DNA of 64,000 bases from Amycolatopsis viridis (GTDB lineage Bacteria > Actinomycetota > Actinomycetes > Mycobacteriales > Pseudonocardiaceae), in contig NZ_JAANOU010000001.1 of the NCBI RefSeq assembly GCF_011758765.1, positions 3,224,001-3,288,000 of the forward strand, read 5' to 3'. This document shows positions 57,679 through 64,000 of the stretch, one piece after another. The stretch's first letter is position 1. Each line of letters starts with the position of its first letter. The position numbers and the translations under genes were made by a program. Under the pieces are notes generated by a model that did not search any database, was not told the origin of the DNA, and worked only from the letters and a program-made list of their open reading frames with translations.

Positions 57679-59147
57679 CCCGCACTCCCCGTTCCACCGG
57701 AGGGGCCGAGCAGGATCTGCTTGAGCTCGGTGAACTCGCAGATCCCCTCCGGCCCGGCCTCGCGCCCCCAGCCCGACCCCTTCATCCCCCCGAACGGGGC
57801 GGTGAGCGCCGGGCCGAACGCGTTGACCGCGACCGAACCGGCCCGGATCCGGCGGGCGTAGGCGACGCCCTTGTCACGATCCGCCGTGTAGACGCTCGCG
57901 GCAAGGCCGTAGCTGGTGTCGTTCGCCAGGCGCAGGCCGTCCTCGTCGTCGCGGTAGGTGAGCACCGCCGTCACCGGCCCGAACACCTCGTTGCGGGCCA
58001 GGTCGGAGTCCCGCGCCACGTCGGTCACGAGCGTCGGCTCTAAGTACCACCCGGCGTCGAACCCGGCGGGCCGCCGGCCACCCGCCACCACCCGCGCGCC
58101 GTCGGCGACGGCCCGCGCCACGAACCCCTCGGCACGTTCGACCACCGAGGGCGCCGCCACCGGGCCGATCTGCGTGCGCGGGTCCAGCGGGTCCCCGATG
58201 CGCAGCCCCTCCCACGCCTGCCGCAGCAGCTCGACGACCTCGTCGTGGCGCCGCTCCGGCACGAGGATCCGGGACAGCGCGGCGCAGATCTGGCCGGCGC
58301 CGCTGGTCGCGCCGGGCACCAGCGTCTTCAGCACGACGGTGAGGTCGGCGTCGTCGAGGATCAGCGCCGGGGACTTCCCGCCCAGCTCCAGGTGCGTGCG
58401 GGCGAACCGGTGGCGCGTGGACTCGATGATCTGCTGGGCGGCGGCCCGGCCGCCGGTGAGCGACACCATGTCCACGTGCGGGTTCGCGCTCAGCTCACGG
58501 CCGATCTCCACGTCACCGCAGAGGATGCTCAGCGCGCCGGCCGGGAAGCCGGCGACGGCCGCGCACTCGGCGATGATCCGCATGATCAGCTGCGACTCGA
58601 CCGCCGCCTTCACCACCACCGGGCAGCCCGCGAGCAGCGCGGGCAGCGCCTTGCTCGCCATCGTCACCAGCGGCCCGTTGTAGGCCATGATGGCGGCCAC
58701 CACGCCCGCCGGCTCGCGCCGGACCACGACGTCGCCGAGCGCCGATCCGCGGACCGTGTCGCGCAGGACGTCCCCGGCGCTGTCCAGCAGGGTCCGCCAC
58801 GCCCCCACCGCGGCGAAGCGGTGCAGGGTGCGGCTGTAGCGGACTGGCATCCCGGACTCGACCGCCCAGACCGTGCCCATGTCGTCGAGCCGCGCCTCCA
58901 TGGCCGCGCAGAACCGGGCGCAGATCTCGGCCCGGCCGGCCACGGGCATCTCGGCCCACGACGCCAGCCCGTCGGTGCGCGCGGCCTCGACCGCGGCCTG
59001 CGCGTGCTTGACCGAGGGCAGGCCGACGGTCGCGACCGGCCGCCCGGTGCTCGGCGAGACGACCCGGTACTCGCCGTCGGCAGGCACCCACTCCCCCGCC
59101 ACGAACACCTCGTCGGCGTGCGGGACGGTCACCCCGGCGACGTCCAT
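57675..59147 (-). CDS. Aldehyde dehydrogenase
   Basis: A 490-aa aldehyde dehydrogenase: AYNGPLVTMASKALPALLAG, LELGGKSPALILDDADL and the catalytic Cys in GAGQICAALSR. The segment before it reads VSLTGGRAAAQQI instead of the usual VSFTGST, a modest departure. ATG 59147 shares a base with the EthD-like gene stop (TGATG); a GTG at 59150 is possible. Confidence 0.9.
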   Translation of the reverse strand: MDVAGVTVPHADEVFVAGEWVPADGEYRVVSPSTGRPVATVGLPSVKHAQAAVEAARTDGLASWAEMPVAGRAEICARFCAAMEARLDDMGTVWAVESGMPVRYSRTLHRFAAVGAWRTLLDSAGDVLRDTVRGSALGDVVVRREPAGVVAAIMAYNGPLVTMASKALPALLAGCPVVVKAAVESQLIMRIIAECAAVAGFPAGALSILCGDVEIGRELSANPHVDMVSLTGGRAAAQQIIESTRHRFARTHLELGGKSPALILDDADLTVVLKTLVPGATSGAGQICAALSRILVPERRHDEVVELLRQAWEGLRIGDPLDPRTQIGPVAAPSVVERAEGFVARAVADGARVVAGGRRPAGFDAGWYLEPTLVTDVARDSDLARNEVFGPVTAVLTYRDDEDGLRLANDTSYGLAASVYTADRDKGVAYARRIRAGSVAVNAFGPALTAPFGGMKGSGWGREAGPEGICEFTELKQILLGPSGGTGSAG

Positions 59148-59875
59148 CACGCACCCGCCGCCGGGAAGAACGGGCTCACCGGGCGCAGGAACATCGAGCC
59201 GAACGGCGGCCGCATGAACTCCGGGAGCACCATCTCACCGGAGATCAGCTGCCGCTTGACCGACTCCCGCATGGGGTCCAGCGGGCCGGTGGTCTCGTAG
59301 ATCGCCAGGTGGCTGACCTCGGGCGTCACCACCCCGGGCAGCGGTTTGACGTCGGAGAGCACGAACCGCTGGGCGCGCACGAAACCGGGCGCGGACAGGA
59401 CCTGCGGGATGTGCTCCTCGTCGTACCACTTGTCGTAGGTGGCGGCATCCTCCGGCCGGTGGCTGAACACCAGCCACAGGTGCCGGTCGTCGAGGCTGTC
59501 CAGTGCCGCGAAGCGCTCCGAGTGGTGCGGTTCGCTGACCGGGCGCAGGAACAGCGCCGTGAACGGCTGGACCATGAAGTCCGGCAGCACCATCTCCCCC
59601 GACATCAGCATCCGCTTCACCTCCTCGCGGAAGCGCGCCGGGCTGCCGTCGAGTTCGTACAGGGCGGCGTGCCCGAAGTCGACCGGATCGGTGCCGGGCA
59701 GCGGTTTGGTATCCGCGACCACGAACCGCTGGGCGCCGACCATCCCCGGCGAGTCCATCACCTGCGGGATGTGCTCCTCGTCGTACCACTTGTCGAAGGT
59801 GGCGCGCTCGCCGGTGAACGTGGAGAAGGCGAAGAACAGGTTCCGGTCGCCGAAAGCAGGGACAGTTGCAGTCAT
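59147..59875 (-). CDS. Tandem-duplicated EthD-like dimeric alpha/beta-barrel protein
   Basis: A 242-aa protein made of two similar halves of about 115 residues. Each half has the order F-x4-T(Y/F)DKWYDEEHIPQV, then QRFV-x7-PLPG, then an EMVLPDFM or EMVLPEFM segment followed by PFTALFLRPVS or PFGSMFLRPVS. Single-domain EthD/dabb proteins dimerise to form an active cavity, so the duplication would make the pseudo-dimer in one chain. Family members include small monooxygenases, decarboxylases and accessory factors. It sits between the HyuB-like subunit and ALDH genes. Function unknown. Confidence 0.8.
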   Translation of the reverse strand: MTATVPAFGDRNLFFAFSTFTGERATFDKWYDEEHIPQVMDSPGMVGAQRFVVADTKPLPGTDPVDFGHAALYELDGSPARFREEVKRMLMSGEMVLPDFMVQPFTALFLRPVSEPHHSERFAALDSLDDRHLWLVFSHRPEDAATYDKWYDEEHIPQVLSAPGFVRAQRFVLSDVKPLPGVVTPEVSHLAIYETTGPLDPMRESVKRQLISGEMVLPEFMRPPFGSMFLRPVSPFFPAAGA

Positions 59876-59910
59876 CGTCGATCCTCGTCGTCGTTGGGGT
59901 GCACCGGGTT

Positions 59911-61827
59911 TCAGCGCCGGGCGCGCAGTTCCGCGGTGGCCTGCTCGTCGATGCGCAGGCCCTCCGGGTCGTGGTGGGGGTCGCCGATCACCACGACGCC
60001 GTAGTCGCGTGCCGCGCCTTCCACGCTGACGTAGGCGTTGCGCACGTCGGCGAGCACGCGTTCCGGGTCGCGGGCGAGCGGGTCGCCCCACCCGCCACCG
60101 CCGTTGGTCAGGCAGCGCAGGACCGTGCCGGGTTCGGTCCGCCACACCGGCCGGCTGGCGAAGTAGTGGTAGACGCCCTCCGGGTCCGGCGCCTTGCTGT
60201 CCGGATCGAGCACCCCGGCGACCGGGATGCTCCCGGCGTACACCTCGGCGGAGGTGCCGAGCAGCTCCCGTGCGTCCTCCCGCGGCGGGAAGAACCACAT
60301 GGCGCCGTTCGGTCCGGCCTTGCCGCCGTTCGCACCCACCCCGCTGGGCACCTTCGTCCGGAACGGCGACAGGTAGTGGCTCGCCGCGGACAGCCACAAC
60401 GTGTCCTTCAGGTTGGCGGCGCCGCCGCGGAACTCACCGGCCCCGCCGGTGTCGATCGCGTGTTCCTTGCGGAGCATGACCAACGGCGCGTCGTGCTCGA
60501 TGGTCTCGGTGGCCGGGTCGAGGTTGTTCAGGAAGAACAGGACGGTGTAGCTGTCGCCGTCGCCTTCCTTCGTCGCGCCCCACGGCCCGTGCTCGCCGCC
60601 GCACTGGGTGGCGCTCGTCCACGGGGTTCCACCGGCCGTCACCCCGGAGGCGTTGTGGGTGTTGGTCGAGCCGTAGTCGCCGGCCACGCCCTTCTCGCCG
60701 AGCACCGGGTTGAGCGCGTCGAAGATCGCCGACACCACGGCGCCGGATGCCTCCCAGAACATCATGATCCCGCCGTCCGGGGGCAGGGACGACACCAGCG
60801 TGCCGGGTGGCGTGGCGAGGTCGATGGTGCGCCAGGTGCCCGACGTGAACGGCACCTCGGGGTCCAGCAGCATGGTCAGCGCCACGCCGACGGCGGTCTT
60901 GGCGTCCAGGACCCCGCAGTTGATGCAGGTGCGCGCCTGCGGCGAGGTGCCGGACAGGTCCACCTCGATGTGCTGCCCGCGCTTGCGCAGGGTCACCCGC
61001 ACCGTGTAGTCGACGGTGTCGTCCAGGCCGTCGGCGTCGATCAGCGCCGAGCCGGTGTAGTCGCCGTCGGGCACGAGCGCGATCGCGTCGCGCATCCGCT
61101 CGGCCGAGGTGTCACAGGCGTAGGTCAGGGTGCCCAGGTAGGCGTCCAGCCCGTACCGCTCGATGTTCTCCAGCACCAGCTGTTCGCCGAGCTTGAGCTG
61201 CTGGTGGATGCTCTTGAAGTCGGGCAGCAGCATGCCGCCCCAGCGGGTGTTGTCGAAGATCAGGCTGAACGTCGAGCGCACCGGCTGGTCCCGCGACCAC
61301 AGCAGCACGGGCGGGATGACGAGCCCGTTTTCGTACACATTAGACTTGGTGGCGGAGAACCCGCCGGGCACGGTGCCGCCCATGTCGAGCTGGTGGGCGC
61401 GCATGTTCACGAACGAGACGATCTTCCCGCCGGCGAACACCGGACGGATGAAGCAGACGTCGTTGACGTGGGTGCCCCCGCGGTAGGGGTCATTGCAGAT
61501 CAGCACGTCGCCCGGGGACAGGTTCTCCGGGCCGAACTCCTCGACGGCGTTGCGCACGGCGTCGCCCAGCGTGCCGAGGAACACCACCAGGCTGTTGCTC
61601 ACCACGGCCATCGGGTAACCGCGCTCCGGCGGGCCGCTGATGGTGCAGGCGAAGTCGTACCAGTCGCGGATGATCGGCGAGAACGCCTCCCGCATGAAGC
61701 CGGTGGACATGTGCTCGACCGCGTACCGCAGGCGGTTGAGGATCACCGCCGAGGTGAAGCGGTCACTGCCGTAGGCGGCGGTGAACTCGTCGTCGGAGAT
61801 TTCGCGCAGGCGCGCGGGCTCGGTCAT
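59911..61827 (-). CDS. Hydantoinase B/oxoprolinase (carboxylase alpha-like) subunit
   Basis: A 638-aa protein of the HyuB/acetone-carboxylase alpha family. GDVLICNDPYRGGTHVNDVC, FVNMRAHQLDMGGTVPGGFS and CLTNGGGGWGDPLARDPE are signature regions with the metal-binding His/Asp. It starts five bases after the HyuA-like gene, so the two form an enzyme together. Such pairs hydrolyse hydantoins or oxoproline with ATP, or carboxylate acetone/acetophenone. The presence of ketone-processing genes in the island makes carboxylation a realistic option, not proven. Confidence 0.9.
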   Translation of the reverse strand: MTEPARLREISDDEFTAAYGSDRFTSAVILNRLRYAVEHMSTGFMREAFSPIIRDWYDFACTISGPPERGYPMAVVSNSLVVFLGTLGDAVRNAVEEFGPENLSPGDVLICNDPYRGGTHVNDVCFIRPVFAGGKIVSFVNMRAHQLDMGGTVPGGFSATKSNVYENGLVIPPVLLWSRDQPVRSTFSLIFDNTRWGGMLLPDFKSIHQQLKLGEQLVLENIERYGLDAYLGTLTYACDTSAERMRDAIALVPDGDYTGSALIDADGLDDTVDYTVRVTLRKRGQHIEVDLSGTSPQARTCINCGVLDAKTAVGVALTMLLDPEVPFTSGTWRTIDLATPPGTLVSSLPPDGGIMMFWEASGAVVSAIFDALNPVLGEKGVAGDYGSTNTHNASGVTAGGTPWTSATQCGGEHGPWGATKEGDGDSYTVLFFLNNLDPATETIEHDAPLVMLRKEHAIDTGGAGEFRGGAANLKDTLWLSAASHYLSPFRTKVPSGVGANGGKAGPNGAMWFFPPREDARELLGTSAEVYAGSIPVAGVLDPDSKAPDPEGVYHYFASRPVWRTEPGTVLRCLTNGGGGWGDPLARDPERVLADVRNAYVSVEGAARDYGVVVIGDPHHDPEGLRIDEQATAELRARR

Positions 61828-61832
61828 GGGAC

Positions 61833-63872
61833 TCACTTCTTCCGGATGATCAGTTCGCCGTACCGGCCCACGGTGGCCCGCTGCCCCGCGCCCACGTGCG
61901 TCGTGGACAGTCCCTCGTGGACGACCGCCGGACCGTCGAACACGTCGCCGGCGCGCAACGCCGCGCGGTCGTACACCGCGGCCTCCTGCGCGCCCTCGCC
62001 GTCGGCATCGAGGTCGCCGAGGTAGCGCAGCACGGTCGTGCGGGCCGGCGCGAGCGGTTCGGCGTCGCGCCCGGGGATCTCCGGGTAGGTCACCTTCGGG
62101 GTGTCCAGCACCGCCCGCACGCGGAAGGTCACTCCCTCGACCGGCAGCATCTCGAACCGGTTGCCCGACCGGGCCTCGTAGGTGTCGTGGAACGAGGAGA
62201 TCATGGTGCCGATCGCGGCACCGTCGATGGTGCCCGCCGGCACCGGGACGAACGGCGTATCCCAGCTCTGGCCGACCAGGTGGGCGTCCATGCTGCGGTG
62301 GAAGGTCACCCGGGTCCCGGGGTCGAGGCGTTCGGCCAGCTGCGCCTCCATCTCGGTGAAGAGGGCATCGATCCGCGGCGCCGCCTCCGGGGTCAGCACC
62401 AGGTAGGCGCTCCGGTTGGCGGTGAAGACCTGGTCGGCGGAGAGCAGGCCGAGAGCCGAGAACAGGCCCGGGTTGGGCGGCACGATCACCTGCTTGCAAT
62501 GCACCGTGTCGAGCACTGCGGGCAGCAGCATCGGGCCGGCCGCCCCGTAGGCGACGAGGCTGTAGTCGCGCGGGTCGACGCCGTTCTTGATGGCGATGTT
62601 GAACACGCCTTCGGCCATGTTGTTCACGGCCATCTCATAGGCGTAGCGCACCCGCTGCGCGAGCGTGAACTCCGAGTCCAGCGCCTCGAACGCCTGCCGG
62701 GACAGCGCGGGGTCCAGCGTCATCTCGCCGCCGGCGAACCCGTGCGGGTCGATGATGCCGATCATCAGGCAGGTGTCGGTGGTGGTCGGCAGGGTGCCGC
62801 CGCGGCCGTAGCACGCCGGGCCGGGCGCGGCTCCCGCGCTGTCCGGGCCCACCCGGATCTCACCGGCCGGTCCGATCGCGACGATGCTGCCGCCGCCGGC
62901 GCCGATGCTGGAGATGTCGTTGGCCAGCGCGTTGACGACGAGGTCGTGTTCGAGCTCGAAGGTGGTGTTGACGAACGGTTCCCCGCCCGTCACGACGCTG
63001 ATGTCGCAGGAGGTGCCGCCGACGTCCGCGCAGAGCAGGTCCTTCTCCCCGATCAGCTCGCCGAAGTGCGCACACGCGACGGTGCCCGCAGCCGGCCCGG
63101 AGAAGACGATGCGGAAGGGGTGCTCCATCGCCCGTCCGGAGGGGACGAGGGTGGCCGCGCAGTCGGCGAAGTTGAGCTGCCCGGTGAAGCCGAGCTCGGC
63201 GAGCCCCTTCTCCAGCCGGGCCGTGTAGTCCGAGTAGATGATCTTCATGAAGGTGTCGATCACCGTCGTGGACGCCCGCGCGTACTCCTTGGCCAGCGGG
63301 GAGACGTCACTGGAGATCGAGCACGGGACATCACCCAGGACCTCGCGCACGAGCTCGCGCAGGCGCACCTCGTGCGCCGGGTTGACGTAGGCGTTGATCA
63401 GGCAGATCGCCACGCCCGTGACGCCGCAGCGCCGCAGCACGTCCAGCTCGGCGCGCGCCTGGGCTTCGTCCAGTTCGAACAGCACGCCGCCGTCGGCGGT
63501 GATGCGCTCGCGGATGCCCCGGCGCAGGTACCGCTGGACCAGCGGGCGCGCGGCGTCGCCGAAGCTGCGGCGCCAGCGCGGGTCCAGGATGGCCGCCGCC
63601 GGGCGCCACACCCGTCCCATGTCGAGGATGTCCCGGTGCCCCTCGGTGGTGAGGAACCCGATCTTGGGCAGGCGCCGGGTGATCACGGCGTTCAAGCCGT
63701 GCGTGCTGGCGTGATTGAACACCGTGGCGCCCTCGACGCCGAGCGTTGCGGCGCCGGCCAGGACGGGACCGGAGACGTCGGTGTAGTCGGTGGACACCTT
63801 CGCGGTCCGGATCCGCCCGTCCTGCAGGGCTACCACGTCGGTGAACGTGCCGCCCACATCCACTGCGATCAT
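61833..63872 (-). CDS. Hydantoinase A/oxoprolinase (carboxylase beta-like) subunit
   Basis: A 679-aa ATP-binding subunit of the HyuA/acetone-carboxylase beta family. DVGGTFTDVVAL at the N-terminus is the phosphate-binding motif; NHASTHGLNAVITRRLPKIG, the second phosphate motif CADVGGTSCDISVV and AYGAAGPMLLPAVL complete it. ATG 63872 has GAAGGAG upstream, 15 bases after the stop of a CxxC protein. A HyuA/HyuB pair with a small zinc-ribbon-like partner is how acetone and acetophenone carboxylases are often organised. Confidence 0.9.
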   Translation of the reverse strand: MIAVDVGGTFTDVVALQDGRIRTAKVSTDYTDVSGPVLAGAATLGVEGATVFNHASTHGLNAVITRRLPKIGFLTTEGHRDILDMGRVWRPAAAILDPRWRRSFGDAARPLVQRYLRRGIRERITADGGVLFELDEAQARAELDVLRRCGVTGVAICLINAYVNPAHEVRLRELVREVLGDVPCSISSDVSPLAKEYARASTTVIDTFMKIIYSDYTARLEKGLAELGFTGQLNFADCAATLVPSGRAMEHPFRIVFSGPAAGTVACAHFGELIGEKDLLCADVGGTSCDISVVTGGEPFVNTTFELEHDLVVNALANDISSIGAGGGSIVAIGPAGEIRVGPDSAGAAPGPACYGRGGTLPTTTDTCLMIGIIDPHGFAGGEMTLDPALSRQAFEALDSEFTLAQRVRYAYEMAVNNMAEGVFNIAIKNGVDPRDYSLVAYGAAGPMLLPAVLDTVHCKQVIVPPNPGLFSALGLLSADQVFTANRSAYLVLTPEAAPRIDALFTEMEAQLAERLDPGTRVTFHRSMDAHLVGQSWDTPFVPVPAGTIDGAAIGTMISSFHDTYEARSGNRFEMLPVEGVTFRVRAVLDTPKVTYPEIPGRDAEPLAPARTTVLRYLGDLDADGEGAQEAAVYDRAALRAGDVFDGPAVVHEGLSTTHVGAGQRATVGRYGELIIRKK

Positions 63873-63887
63873 CGGTCGGCTCCTTCG

Positions 63888-64000
63888 TTACAGCGAATCG
63901 GACAGCAGCTGGATCGGGCCGAGGCGTGACCACGGCTCGCGTTCGACCGAATACAGACAGCTCTGGCACTTGACGACCTGGAACCAGCCGCCCTCGGACA
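63888..64000 (-). CDS. C-terminus of a CxxC protein, partial at the window edge
   Basis: The last 36 residues of a leftward gene running off the right edge, ending SDSL and TAA. The sequence has one CxxC pair (VVKCQSCLYSVE), a possible half of a zinc ribbon. Position immediately before HyuA/HyuB-like genes recalls the small gamma subunit of acetone carboxylases, which carries CxxC pairs. The visible part is too short to confirm that. Confidence 0.5.
   Translation of the reverse strand, partial: SEGGWFQVVKCQSCLYSVEREPWSRLGPIQLLSDSL

Noticed and set aside
59911-62499. An 862-codon extension of the HyuB-like gene
   Set aside because: The extra N-terminal part is an out-of-frame reading of the HyuA-like gene. 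ATG 61827 gives the family's normal N-terminus.
1-64000. CRISPR arrays, tRNA or rRNA genes, intact insertion sequences
   Set aside because: No regularly spaced repeats, cloverleaf-like segments, rRNA sequence or intact transposase with terminal repeats were seen by eye. A dedicated scan was not possible.

Overview
This is a high-GC actinomycete chromosome segment. Dense GTG/ATG-initiated operons, TetR/GntR/FCD and XRE-MmyB regulators, an LtrA protein and two NDMA-type alcohol dehydrogenases all fit that. The style resembles Pseudonocardiales such as Amycolatopsis, but genus is inference. Apart from a decayed left end, almost the whole window is an accessory catabolic island for import, oxidation, CoA activation and beta-oxidation-like breakdown of small organic compounds.

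Layout. 1-4,500: a gene graveyard with one intact TetR gene. It holds frameshifted pieces of an MFS exporter (two pieces, opposite strands), an AbrB-like regulator, an RHS/YD-repeat protein tail and an arsenite methyltransferase. 4,546-13,953: a self-contained amine/aldehyde module: flavin amine oxidase, divergent 56-aa membrane protein plus NCS1-type permease, BetI-like TetR, then acyl-CoA dehydrogenase, ADP-forming acyl-CoA synthetase, dienoyl-CoA-reductase-like SDR and aldehyde dehydrogenase. Four copies of a 20-bp inverted repeat (TTGAYTG-N6-YAGTTAT type) flank its transcription units and are probably the TetR operators. 14,148-19,303: mixed genes (resolvase remnant, nitroreductase, Cys-nucleophile hydrolase with divergent MmyB regulator, LtrA, CoA-ligase pseudogene, small orphan).

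19,343-28,831: a leftward operon for a ribose-type ABC importer (lipoprotein, permease, RbsA-like ATPase). Its second permease is fused to a strictosidine-synthase-like beta-propeller, and it carries a second propeller protein plus NDMA-dependent alcohol dehydrogenase and aldehyde dehydrogenase. 29,056-34,675: leftward MaoC, acyl-CoA synthetase, acyl-CoA dehydrogenase, Zn-dehydrogenase, esterase. 34,883-40,427: rightward CoA ligase, 4-hydroxyacetophenone-type Baeyer-Villiger monooxygenase, two SDRs, SnoaL-like protein. A near-perfect 24-bp-stem hairpin ends this and the convergent operon 45,412-40,485 (single-chain CoA-transferase, enoyl-CoA hydratase, CitE-like lyase, ALDH). A GntR/FCD regulator (45,476-46,171) is divergent from 46,264-49,780 (two acyl-CoA dehydrogenases, SDR, MaoC). 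55,180-49,834: cupin, PaaK-like ligase, Zn-dehydrogenase, thiolase, second NDMA-alcohol dehydrogenase. 63,872-55,304: hydantoinase/acetone-carboxylase-like A and B subunits, a tandem EthD-like protein, ALDH, CoA ligase, SDR; this operon begins beyond the right edge.

The most notable regulatory signal is a set of very AT-rich palindromic elements (cores AAAATATTTT, AAAATATATTTT, TAATATATTTTAC). They sit at or overlapping the apparent -10 regions of the operons starting at 28,831, 34,675, 34,883, 45,412, 46,171, 46,264 and 55,180. They stand out sharply in the GC-rich background and suggest one regulon spanning roughly 30 kb, perhaps controlled by the FCD regulator in its midst. The exact growth substrate cannot be read from the sequence. 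The enzyme set suits alcohols, aldehydes, ketones and carboxylic acids, including alicyclic or aromatic ketones.
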